DNA of 16,577 bases from Paludibacter sp. (lineage in GTDB: Bacteria; Bacteroidota; Bacteroidia; Bacteroidales; Paludibacteraceae), in NCBI GenBank assembly GCA_009787075.1, contig WRGS01000220.1:1-16577 (forward strand), given 5' to 3'. The notes beneath the pieces were generated by a model. That model was not told the origin of the DNA. It saw only the letters and a program-made list of their open reading frames with translations, and did no database searches. Shown here in pieces: positions 7,758 to 14,714 of this stretch. A program made the translations under genes and the position numbers. Position 1 is the first letter of the stretch. Every line of letters begins with the position of its first letter.

Positions 7758-7805
7758 ACAATTGTTTTTTTTTATTTATTTAATTATCAAATTTATTATC
7801 AATAT

Positions 7806-9167
7806 TTATTCTCCATTATACGACCTTACGCAACGGAAACCGATGTAAGGACGCGCTTCGTCCTGATATTCGTAAGTTTTTGTACCACATTGAAGAAAGA
7901 AAGAAATATCTTTCCAAGAGCCGCCTTTTACAACTTTGCGTTTAAGCATATCATTATCATCATTGCGAGCGACGTACTGAAAACTCGAATTCATATCATT
8001 TACAAGTGTATTACTTGAGACATTCCATGCATCGCTTGTCCATTCGGAAACATTGCCAGCCATATCGTAAAGTCCGTAGTTATTCGGAGCAAAAGAAGCA
8101 ACTTTCATAGTTGTCGCCCCTTCGTCAAGCGTGTACGAACCGCGCATTGGCTTGAAGTTTGCCATAAAGCAACCTTTGCTATCGCGCACATAATTTCCGC
8201 CCCAAGGATAAAGCGCACCCTGATGACCGCCGCGAGCAGCATATTCCCATTCGGCTTCGGTTGGCAGGCGATAATCCTGTCCCTCAATTGTATGATTATT
8301 GTTGAATAATTGTGTGCGCCAATGACAGAACGCCTGCGCTTGCTCCCACGTTACCCCAACCACAGGATAATTTGTAAATCCTTTATGCGAGAAATACATT
8401 TTCATACGCGGGTCGTTGTACGCAAATTGAAAATCGCGCGTCCAAGTTAATGTATCGGGATAAATATTTACAATGCGTTGCGTGATAAGGTCGGCGCGCG
8501 AGCGCAACGGACGCGTAATTGTAACATTGTGAATCACTCCGTTCTCGTCAACGTATGCAGTATCAACGCGCACTTTTGCACCAGGCGCAAATGCACCCGT
8601 ATTAGGATTAAATTTATTTTTGCGCATCGATGCTTGGTCGTAGTTAATCTGTTCGTATTTATAACGCAATGCATTGGGGTTAAATGTCTTTTTCAATATT
8701 CCTGCGGCAGGAAAATACAAAAAACTCAACGCTTCTTTTACTGCATCGTCGCCGCCTTTCCACGGAATTTTTGGTTTCCTGTTCAAAAGACAGGTTTCTG
8801 GAGGCATATCAGCGTTAATTTGGTCGCGGTCGTTTAAACGAAATTCGTCCATTCCGTTCATTACCAGCGCACGCCGAGCAAGAGAATCGCGCACCCAAGC
8901 TACAAACATGTGATATTCACTGTTGGTAATTTCTGTTGCGTCCATCCAAAAAGCATCAACGGTTTTATTAAACGACTTTTCATTTATCGAATTGAGAGCC
9001 GATTGGTCGTTGACACCCATCATAAACGCGCCACGTTTGATAAAGACCATTCCGTAAGGATTAGCTTCTTTAAAACCACCTTTGGTAACGCCCACCAATT
9101 CGCCTTTGGGTTTATTGCAGGCAAAAATTGCACTTATCAACACGATTAAAAACAAATATTTTTTCAT
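7806..9167 (-). CDS. gldK: T9SS lipoprotein GldK/PorK (FGE-sulfatase fold)
   Basis: GldK is the outer-membrane lipoprotein of the T9SS periplasmic ring and binds GldN. I chose the ATG at 9167 over an in-frame ATG at 9203. From 9167 the product begins directly with a lipoprotein signal, 'MKKYLFLIVLISAIFAC', with the lipidated Cys at 17; the upstream start would add 12 polar residues ahead of it. The 453-residue protein has the formylglycine-generating-enzyme-like (FGE-sulfatase) fold used structurally by GldK. Its segments include 'GMVFIKRGAFMMG' (39-51), 'DATEITNSEYHMFV', 'YRLPTEAEWEYAARGG', 'GLYDMAGNVSEWTSDAW' and the closing 'YIGFRCVRSYNGE'. The gap to porP is about 165 bp, longer than the other gaps in the run. 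Confidence 0.95.
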   Translation of the reverse strand: MKKYLFLIVLISAIFACNKPKGELVGVTKGGFKEANPYGMVFIKRGAFMMGVNDQSALNSINEKSFNKTVDAFWMDATEITNSEYHMFVAWVRDSLARRALVMNGMDEFRLNDRDQINADMPPETCLLNRKPKIPWKGGDDAVKEALSFLYFPAAGILKKTFNPNALRYKYEQINYDQASMRKNKFNPNTGAFAPGAKVRVDTAYVDENGVIHNVTITRPLRSRADLITQRIVNIYPDTLTWTRDFQFAYNDPRMKMYFSHKGFTNYPVVGVTWEQAQAFCHWRTQLFNNNHTIEGQDYRLPTEAEWEYAARGGHQGALYPWGGNYVRDSKGCFMANFKPMRGSYTLDEGATTMKVASFAPNNYGLYDMAGNVSEWTSDAWNVSSNTLVNDMNSSFQYVARNDDNDMLKRKVVKGGSWKDISFFLQCGTKTYEYQDEARPYIGFRCVRSYNGE

Positions 9168-9274
9168 AATACAATTATTTTTATTGATAAATAATTTATT
9201 CAAAAAATTAAACCTTTAAATTCAAACTATTAAGACAAAATATATAACTAATTTTTCACAAAAATATTATTTGA

Positions 9275-9282
9275 CAAAAATA
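9275..9282 (-). promoter_or_regulatory. Possible internal -7 element (TATTTTTG) before gldK
   Basis: The 165-bp, almost purely A/T gap between porP and gldK contains one TAnnTTTG match on the minus strand. It would give a leader of about 100 nt. No -33 TTTG is correctly placed, and such a match can arise by chance in sequence this AT-rich. I see nothing else in the gap. Confidence 0.25.
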
Positions 9283-9332
9283 CAAATAATATTATAATTT
9301 TAAATAAAAATTTCAAAAATTTTCAAATAATT

Positions 9333-10277
9333 TTACAAAAGCCTAATACTCTTATGTTTAGAACGTTCACGTCCGCCTAAAGAAAATTCATATTTTGCTG
9401 AAATTTCGTGCGAACCCCAAGTATTTATTGGTACAAACGGAATATCATAAGCATAACCCAACGAAAGTCCGTCCAAAATTGTACAACCTAAAACAATTCC
9501 AAGCGCATTTCCCCATCTGTAACTTAGCCCGCCTCTAATTCTGTTGTTATAATTAAGCAAAGCCGAAAATTCGACCTGCGCAACCGTAAAATTTGTCATC
9601 AACAAAACAGACGGCGTTAATTCAAAGATCGGATTTATAAATTTGTATTTGTAACCGCCTGTAAAATAAGCAGTCCCAAGCATTTTATAACTGTTTTTTT
9701 CCGTCCATATTACCTTCGGATTCGTTGCATTCAAATAAGATATGCCGATGTAAAATTTCTTTGCATCATAAAAAACTCCAATTCCACCATCGAAAACTGT
9801 TCCCGATGCACTTCCCATTTGCAGAAAAGTGTCGCCATCTTTATTGTGATACGTTCCGATTTCCGGCATTATTATACTGTCACCACCGTGAAAACCCGCA
9901 TTTAAAAATCCTAAATCAACCCCAAAACTCAACACTCCACCTGCCAATTGCTTTTTGAAAGCGTATTGCATATATGCTGCGCGGTAGAAAAACAGTCCTG
10001 CACGGTCGTCTTTAAATTTTATTCCGATTCCGTGTTTTGCATCAAAAAGTTTGAACGGCGCATTTACTTGAAATACAGAAGTTTGCCCTGCATCTTCTGT
10101 CCCTATCCAGTTTATTCGATGCAAGCCCGAAAGTTGTATCATTTCATTCTCACCTACCGCTGCAGGATTGAATGCTGAATTGTTGAGCATATATTGCGTA
10201 ATTGTTGGCTCTGTTTGCGCAGCAACTGCAACAAATCCTGCCAACAAAATAGCAACAAATACGACAATTCTTCTCAT
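9333..10277 (-). CDS. porP: PorP/SprF family T9SS outer-membrane protein
   Basis: The product is 314 residues. It has a signal peptide (MRRIVVFVAILLAGFVAVAA, likely cleaved before Gln21), then 'PTITQYMLNNSAFNPAAVG', the family signature near the mature N-terminus. The remainder alternates short aromatic/Gly-rich strands, as expected for an outer-membrane beta-barrel. PorP/SprF proteins are outer-membrane components associated with the T9SS machinery; in Porphyromonas porP stands directly before porK, as here. It is the first gene of the T9SS run, with a well-formed promoter and an unusual hairpin leader upstream. Many Bacteroidota have several PorP/SprF paralogues, so the name porP rests on its position next to gldKLMN. 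Confidence 0.93.
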   Translation of the reverse strand: MRRIVVFVAILLAGFVAVAAQTEPTITQYMLNNSAFNPAAVGENEMIQLSGLHRINWIGTEDAGQTSVFQVNAPFKLFDAKHGIGIKFKDDRAGLFFYRAAYMQYAFKKQLAGGVLSFGVDLGFLNAGFHGGDSIIMPEIGTYHNKDGDTFLQMGSASGTVFDGGIGVFYDAKKFYIGISYLNATNPKVIWTEKNSYKMLGTAYFTGGYKYKFINPIFELTPSVLLMTNFTVAQVEFSALLNYNNRIRGGLSYRWGNALGIVLGCTILDGLSLGYAYDIPFVPINTWGSHEISAKYEFSLGGRERSKHKSIRLL

Positions 10278-10296
10278 AATTTACTGTTTATCTGTT

Positions 10297-10329
10297 AATT
10301 AGTTTTATTTCAAAAAAATAAAACTAATT
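10297..10329 (-). promoter_or_regulatory. Stem-loop in the porP leader
   Basis: Arms 10297-10310 and 10316-10329 are perfect 14-bp inverted repeats with a 5-nt loop. The structure ends 19 bases before the porP ATG, inside the predicted untranslated leader (start near 10350). No T-run follows it in the direction of transcription, so it is not a typical terminator. It could affect translation initiation or mRNA stability. The stem is nearly all A-T, which limits its strength. Confidence 0.6.
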
Positions 10330-10355
10330 TATTTTTTACGTAAAATTTTTAAACG

Positions 10356-10388
10356 CAAATATATTGAAATTATTGCAAATGATACAAA
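10356..10388 (-). promoter_or_regulatory. Promoter of the T9SS operon (TTTG-N21-TATATTTG)
   Basis: On the minus strand a TTTG (10388-10385) is followed after 21 bp by TATATTTG (10363-10356) and then C. This fits the Bacteroidota consensus of TTTG, 19-21 bp, TAnnTTTG. It is the only candidate in the window with both elements at the right spacing. Transcription would start near 10350, with a leader of about 73 nt. Confidence 0.65.
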
Positions 10389-10399
10389 TAAATTTCAAA

Positions 10400-10621
10400 T
10401 TAATATTCTTCTTCGTTGAAAAAGAAGTCCTCTTTATTAGGATAATCAAGCCAAATATCCTCTATCGATTCATAAATTTCGCCTTCATCTTCAATTTCCT
10501 GCAAGTTTTCAACCACTTCAAGCGGCGCGCCGGAGCGAATTGCATAATCAATCAATTCGTCTTTGGTAGCAGGCCACGGCGCATCTTCAATTTTTGAAGC
10601 CAATTCTAAAGTCCAATACAT
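10400..10621 (-). CDS. DUF2795 domain protein
   Basis: This is a 73-residue acidic protein with no signal peptide. It opens 'MYWTLELASKIEDAPWPATK' and continues with 'DELIDYAIRSGAPLEVVENL', then an acidic tail ending in FFFNEEEY. I recognise the DUF2795 domain, common as a small stand-alone protein in Bacteroidota and of unknown function. The strongly conserved sequence suggests a genuine gene despite its size. It has its own candidate promoter about 58 bp upstream, in a 104-bp gap after pduO, so it may be expressed both with the upstream operon and independently. Confidence 0.9.
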   Translation of the reverse strand: MYWTLELASKIEDAPWPATKDELIDYAIRSGAPLEVVENLQEIEDEGEIYESIEDIWLDYPNKEDFFFNEEEY

Positions 10622-10678
10622 AAACTAAAATGCAAATTAAAAACAGTTAGAAAAATTTTTACCCAATTTTTTGGGGCG

Positions 10679-10686
10679 CAAAAGTA
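10679..10686 (-). promoter_or_regulatory. Candidate -7 element (TACTTTTG) for the DUF2795 gene
   Basis: On the minus strand TACTTTTGC matches TAnnTTTG. Transcription would start near 10673, about 50 nt before the ATG at 10621. A TTTG (10705-10702) lies 15 bp upstream, shorter than the usual spacing. A short 5-bp hairpin (10662-10666 with 10671-10675) is at the start of the predicted leader. Confidence 0.5.
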
Positions 10687-10725
10687 CTAATTTTTTTAAT
10701 ACAAAGTATTGTTTAAATAAAAAAA

Positions 10726-11280
10726 TTAATTTTTTTCAGTAAAATTTTCTTCCGTTTGATTTTCAAAATTAAGATTTCGTGCTAAAACAAAGAAATAATC
10801 GGATAATCTGTTAATGAAAACCAATATTTGCTTATTAATTGTAATTTTTTTATTCAAAAATAAAATTTTTCTTTCGGCGCGGCGAGTTACAGTTCGGCAA
10901 ATATGAGCCATTGCGCTGGTTTCTGTGCCGCTCGGAATAATAAAACTTTTCAGCGGAGGCAAATCCGCTCCTATCTTATCAATTTCATTTTCAATACTTT
11001 GAATAAAATTATCGTTAATTTTTGCTGCAAATTTTTCAGCATCATATTTTTCAAAATCGGTTGCTAAATACGCGCCAACATCGAACAAAATTCGCTGAAT
11101 ATTTTGCAAGAACGAAATATGCGTACTTTTATTGTGCAATTTTGCCACCAATAACCCAATAAATGCATTAAGTTCGTCAATTGTGCCGTAAACATCAATT
11201 TGCGGATTGCATTTTTCAATTCGCGTACCGCCGATTAAGCCTGTGAACCCACTGTCGCCCGTTTTTGTGTAGATTTTCAT
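10726..11280 (-). CDS. pduO: PduO-type ATP:cob(I)alamin adenosyltransferase
   Basis: The enzyme transfers the adenosyl group of ATP to cob(I)alamin or its precursors, making the coenzyme form of B12. The 184-residue product has the PduO-type ATP-binding N-terminus 'MKIYTKTGDSGFTGL', the 'YGTIDELNAFIGL' segment (31-43), the conserved 'RTVTRRAERKI' (129-139) and 'NRLSDYFFVLAR' (157-168). Length is typical. It lies 36 bp downstream of the methyltransferase gene, probably in the same operon. No cobalamin-synthesis, transport or B12-dependent enzyme gene is nearby. The stop codon lies within an A/T-only 18-bp palindrome (10719-10736). Confidence 0.95.
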   Translation of the reverse strand: MKIYTKTGDSGFTGLIGGTRIEKCNPQIDVYGTIDELNAFIGLLVAKLHNKSTHISFLQNIQRILFDVGAYLATDFEKYDAEKFAAKINDNFIQSIENEIDKIGADLPPLKSFIIPSGTETSAMAHICRTVTRRAERKILFLNKKITINKQILVFINRLSDYFFVLARNLNFENQTEENFTEKN

Positions 11281-11316
11281 GTGTTTATGTTTTGTAAATT
11301 ATTGAAATTTTCAAAT

Positions 11317-12093
11317 TTATATCGCTTTGTAATGCTTTTTCGGCAAATTTTCATTAAAAAAAACAAAACCAGTTTGAAATAAATCAACAGTAGAAACAAC
11401 TGCCGCGTGCCGTTTGATTTCGTTCCACGCCTGAGTCATTTGCCCCGACCAGTAAATATCGTCAATCGCCAAAACTGAATTTTCAGCAAGTTTTGGTAAA
11501 ATTTTGTTAAAATACTGAATAACAGCCTCATAACGATGGTTTGCATCAATAAACGCAAAATCAATTTTGTCTATATTAATTAAAGTATCATCAAGAGTTT
11601 TATCAATATTTCCAACAACAATTTCTATATTATTGATTTTCAGTTTATTAAAATTATTTTTTGCAATTTCGGCAATTTCTTCACTGCCTTCAAGCGAAAT
11701 TACCTTGCTTTTGGAATTTGCTTTTGCAAGATAAGCAGTTGTCAGCCCGAGTGAAGTGCCTAATTCTAAAACAGTTACGCTTTTTGTAAAATGCACTGCA
11801 CGAAAAATCATTTGCGCAAATCGCGGATTTTTTAGCGAGCGGCGAGCAATTTTGCTTATTTTTTCCGCACGTTTTGTTCCTGTACCAAAATCGTTTATAA
11901 TCAGAGTTTTATTGTTATTTTTTAAAGATTTACGCAATTTTTCAATTTCTTCAAAGCAATAATACGGATTTTTTTCGTAAATAACTTTTTGAAAAAAATC
12001 GTACATAAAAGGCGAATGAACACCATGCCCACGCGTATTTCGGGCAGAAAATATAAATTTTAAATATTGAAAAAATGTATAAAAAAATTTCAT
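11317..12093 (-). CDS. Class I SAM-dependent methyltransferase
   Basis: The 258-residue product has the Rossmann-fold SAM-binding motif 'VLELGTSLGLTTAYLA' (108-123), an acidic Glu135 at the end of strand 2 ('VISLEGSEE'), 'FAFIDANHRYE' (179-189) and 'AIDDIYWS' (209-216). The last two resemble the metal-associated aspartates of O-methyltransferases. The N-terminal 'RGHGVHSPFMYDFF' (21-34) is a feature I associate with a Bacteroidota-specific group of unknown substrate. It starts 10 bp after the S41 peptidase stop and is followed 36 bp later by pduO, so it belongs to one transcription unit. The substrate cannot be inferred from the sequence. Confidence 0.88.
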   Translation of the reverse strand: MKFFYTFFQYLKFIFSARNTRGHGVHSPFMYDFFQKVIYEKNPYYCFEEIEKLRKSLKNNNKTLIINDFGTGTKRAEKISKIARRSLKNPRFAQMIFRAVHFTKSVTVLELGTSLGLTTAYLAKANSKSKVISLEGSEEIAEIAKNNFNKLKINNIEIVVGNIDKTLDDTLINIDKIDFAFIDANHRYEAVIQYFNKILPKLAENSVLAIDDIYWSGQMTQAWNEIKRHAAVVSTVDLFQTGFVFFNENLPKKHYKAI

Positions 12094-12103
12094 TAAAAAA
12101 TTT

Positions 12104-13774
12104 TCAATTTTTATTTAATATTTTATTGTAAATCAACGAGTTATTCAAAATTTCCAATGCAGTTTTGAGTTGTTTGTCGTCTTGCAAAGAAAAAATAATT
12201 TCTCCTTTTTGGAAATAATATCGGCGCATGATTTCCGAACTCAAAAGATTAACAATATCAGCCTTATGTGCCTGAATATCAGAATCTAAATCAGGCTTCA
12301 ACTTTTTTTGCAATGCATCTAATTCTGCTTCCACCTGTTCTGCTACACCGTCAAATTTTGCTGCATTTTTCAGTTCTGCCAAATATTTTTCAGAAGTATT
12401 TGTATAAGTAAAATTCTTGTCTTTTAGATATTTAACAAAATCATTAAAATCCTCATCGCTGAGTTTGAAATTGCTGGGCGGGGCAACGGTCTGATGTTTT
12501 TGCACAAAAATACTTGCATAATCGAAATACAGATTTTTCGCATAAATATAATATGCAATATTCAAATTCTGGTCATTTGAAATAATCGAATCGGGCGTAA
12601 TTCCGCCGCCATCTCGTACTTTTCTGCCGCCTGCGGTGTTAAAAACCTGCGTCAAACTGTCGGGAACGCGGGCAATACTGCCGTCAGAGGTACGGTGGCT
12701 ATAATCAATCGCTTGAATGCATCGTCCGCTCGGAATGTAATATTTTGCAGTCGTAACTTTTAAATAACCGCCATAACTCACAGAACGCACACTTTGAACA
12801 AGTCCTTTGCCATAAGTGCGCTCACCGACAATCATTCCTCTGTCGAGATCTTGAATTGCGCCTGCAATAATTTCTGAAGCCGATGCCGTATTGTTGTTGG
12901 TTAGCACAATTAGCCGAACATTTGGAAAAATCGGCTCAACAGGCGTTTTGTAAATGCGATTGGCGGACGAAAGTTTACCTTTGGTAGTAACAACGGTCGT
13001 TCCTTTCGGCAAAAAATAATTTAAAATAGTAATTGCTTCATTTATTAAACCGCCGCCGTTGTCCCGCAAATCAAGAATCACAGCCTGCAATGGCGTTTTT
13101 GCATTCATTTCGTTCAGCGCTGTTTTTACTTCCTGCGCGGCGTGGTCAGTAAAATCGGAAAGCAAAATATATGCCGTACCTTGCTGAATTTCAGCATAAT
13201 AACTGACAGATTCCATCACAATTTTTTCACGTAAAAATTCTTTTTCAATTGGTTTTTCTACGCCAAATCGTTGAAGTTTGAGTTTGATAAGGCTGTTAGG
13301 ATAACCTTTCAGTTTTTCGCTTACCTGACTTGTTGTCAGATTTTTAGTGCTAATTCCATCAACGGAAAGAATTATATCGCCTGCCCGAACATCGTTTTTT
13401 TGCGCAGGTTTGCCTTCAAAAGGCTCAGCAATAACTATTTGCCCCTGTCCGTTTTGTTGAATCAACGCGCCAATGCCAGCATATTCGCCAGAAGTCATCA
13501 TTGTTAAGTCATTTTCTTGATTTTCAGGAATATAAACTGTATAAGGGTCAATTTTGTGGAGCATATAATCAATAGCATTGCCAACAATTTTATCATAATT
13601 TAGCGTATCAACATAATTCAAATCCAATTCGCGCAAAACCGAATTGAAAATGTCGAAATTACGGCTTATACGCGTAGTTTTTGTTTGATTGAAATCATTT
13701 TGAGCATTTGCTGAAAAAATTATTAACAAAAAGGATATAAGCAAGTTAGCGCGAAATATCAGGTTATTTTTCAT
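12104..13774 (-). CDS. S41 C-terminal processing peptidase (CtpA/Prc-like), exported
   Basis: This serine protease cleaves target proteins near their C-termini in the periplasm or at the envelope. The 556 residues comprise a signal peptide (about 1-25, ending SANAQ), a helical segment, a PDZ domain (about 90-170, including 'YAGIGALIQQNGQGQIVI' and 'VRAGDIILSVDG') and the S41 core. The core shows 'AVILDLRDNGGGL' (231-243), Ser298 in 'NTASASEIIAGA', Lys323 in 'YGKGLVQS' and Gln327. Ser-Lys spacing of 25 and Lys-Gln spacing of 4 equal those of E. coli Prc, so the active site appears intact. A helical C-terminal extension follows. It is the first gene of a four-gene run, divergent from the MBL-fold gene, with a -7 element about 30 bp upstream. 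Confidence 0.95.
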   Translation of the reverse strand: MKNNLIFRANLLISFLLIIFSANAQNDFNQTKTTRISRNFDIFNSVLRELDLNYVDTLNYDKIVGNAIDYMLHKIDPYTVYIPENQENDLTMMTSGEYAGIGALIQQNGQGQIVIAEPFEGKPAQKNDVRAGDIILSVDGISTKNLTTSQVSEKLKGYPNSLIKLKLQRFGVEKPIEKEFLREKIVMESVSYYAEIQQGTAYILLSDFTDHAAQEVKTALNEMNAKTPLQAVILDLRDNGGGLINEAITILNYFLPKGTTVVTTKGKLSSANRIYKTPVEPIFPNVRLIVLTNNNTASASEIIAGAIQDLDRGMIVGERTYGKGLVQSVRSVSYGGYLKVTTAKYYIPSGRCIQAIDYSHRTSDGSIARVPDSLTQVFNTAGGRKVRDGGGITPDSIISNDQNLNIAYYIYAKNLYFDYASIFVQKHQTVAPPSNFKLSDEDFNDFVKYLKDKNFTYTNTSEKYLAELKNAAKFDGVAEQVEAELDALQKKLKPDLDSDIQAHKADIVNLLSSEIMRRYYFQKGEIIFSLQDDKQLKTALEILNNSLIYNKILNKN

Positions 13775-13803
13775 CTAAATATTATTTTTTTATTTTTAAA
13801 ATG

Positions 13804-13811
13804 CAAAAGTA
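13804..13811 (-). promoter_or_regulatory. Candidate -7 element (TACTTTTG) for the S41 peptidase operon
   Basis: On the minus strand TACTTTTGC matches TAnnTTTG. Transcription would start near 13798, giving a leader of about 24 nt before the ATG at 13774. It shares the 83-bp divergent gap with the promoter of the MBL-fold gene. The nearest TTTG upstream (13840-13837) is 25 bp away, slightly too far. Confidence 0.55.
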
Positions 13812-13845
13812 CTATTTTTTTATAAAAAATTAAAAACAAAAACAT

Positions 13846-13853
13846 TACCTTTG
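13846..13853 (+). promoter_or_regulatory. Candidate -7 element (TACCTTTG) abutting the MBL-fold gene start
   Basis: TACCTTTGC ends only four bases before the ATG at 13858. In Bacteroidota, transcription starts a few bases after this element, so the transcript would begin at or next to the start codon (leaderless mRNA). No TTTG lies 19-21 bp upstream. Confidence 0.5.
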
Positions 13854-13857
13854 CGCA

Positions 13858-14673
13858 ATGAATTTATTTGAGGAGCAAATCTGGTTTCAATCGTTTGGGT
13901 CGGGAAGTAGTGGAAATTGTTATTTTGTTGGTAATCAGGAAAATGGAATATTAATTGATGCTGGTTTAAGTGCGCGTACGATACGCAAAAATTTGAAAAA
14001 TATTGGGCTTGACGTCAAAAATATTCGTGCGATTTTTATCACGCACGACCATATCGACCATATAAAAGGCGTTGCTGCGCTTGGCGAACATTTTTTGATT
14101 CCTGTTTTTGCTACACCGCAGACACATCGCGGAATTGAAAATAATCGTTGCATTACACAAAAACTTGAGCGAAGCAAATGTTTGATTGACAAAGGCAAAA
14201 GCATTGAAATAGAGAATTTTAAAGTTACGGCTTTCCCTGTTTCGCACGATGCAACCGATAGCGTTGGTTATTTTGTTGAATTTTGTGGAAAAACTTTTAC
14301 ATTTGCAACAGACTTGGGGGAAGTGGGGCTTGATGCTATAAAATATTTAAAATCAGCAAATTATGTGATTTTAGAGGCAAATTATGATAATGAAATGCTC
14401 AGAAAAGGAAATTATCCAATTCATTTGCAAAACCGCATTAGTGCGGCAACAGGGCATTTGAGCAACGAACAAACAGCAACTTTTTTAGCAGAAAATTTTT
14501 CTCAAAAATGGCAAAAAATTTTTCTTTGTCATTTAAGCAAAGAAAACAACACAAAAGAAATTGCAGTGCAAACGGTTGAAAATTTTTTATTAAAAAATAA
14601 TAAATTAAAAGAAAATGAGATGGAAATTGTTGCATTAAATCGCACTTTACCATCAAAATTATATTTTTTATAA
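13858..14673 (+). CDS. MBL-fold metallo-hydrolase (YycJ/WalJ-like)
   Basis: The 271-residue product opens with 'FQSFGSGSSGNCYFV', typical of the YycJ/WalJ branch of the metallo-beta-lactamase superfamily. Metal ligands are visible: HxHxDH as His63, His65, Asp67 and His68 in 'ITHDHIDHIKG'; His130 in 'FPVSHDA'; Asp152 in 'FATDLGEVG'; and His225 in 'LCHLSKEN'. Members of this branch are cytoplasmic hydrolases; the Gram-positive relatives are linked to DNA repair or cell-wall signalling, but the Bacteroidota substrate is not established. No alternative in-frame ATG, GTG or TTG occurs near the start, so the ATG at 13858 stands, directly behind its promoter element. A 41-bp gap separates it from the glycosyltransferase gene. 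Confidence 0.93.
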   Translation: MNLFEEQIWFQSFGSGSSGNCYFVGNQENGILIDAGLSARTIRKNLKNIGLDVKNIRAIFITHDHIDHIKGVAALGEHFLIPVFATPQTHRGIENNRCITQKLERSKCLIDKGKSIEIENFKVTAFPVSHDATDSVGYFVEFCGKTFTFATDLGEVGLDAIKYLKSANYVILEANYDNEMLRKGNYPIHLQNRISAATGHLSNEQTATFLAENFSQKWQKIFLCHLSKENNTKEIAVQTVENFLLKNNKLKENEMEIVALNRTLPSKLYFL

Positions 14674-14691
14674 TACATATATATTATATAA

Positions 14692-14699
14692 TAATTTTG
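14692..14699 (+). promoter_or_regulatory. Candidate -7 element (TAATTTTG) for the glycosyltransferase gene
   Basis: TAATTTTG lies in the very AT-rich 41-bp gap after the MBL-fold gene and matches TAnnTTTG. Transcription would start near 14705, leaving 10-20 nt before the two possible ATGs (14715 and 14727). A chance match is possible in sequence this AT-rich. Confidence 0.35.
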
Positions 14700-14714
14700 A
14701 ATTGAAAATTTGAA

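Noticed and set aside
7698..8837. Plus-strand frames opposite gldK (for example 8478-8837)
   Set aside because: Their Cys/Phe/Arg-rich translations are typical antisense shadows, and the minus-strand gene is unambiguous.
9168..9203. Upstream in-frame ATG for gldK at 9203
   Set aside because: It would put 12 polar residues in front of the lipoprotein signal; the ATG at 9167 gives a regular signal with the lipobox Cys at 17.
10662..10675. CCCAA/TTGGG mini-hairpin upstream of the DUF2795 gene as a riboswitch or terminator
   Set aside because: The stem is only 5 bp and there is no T-run. It is too small to support either call; it is noted with the promoter only.
13935..14656. Minus-strand frames opposite the MBL-fold gene
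   Set aside because: The plus strand carries a full set of metal-binding motifs, while the minus-strand frames have no recognisable features.
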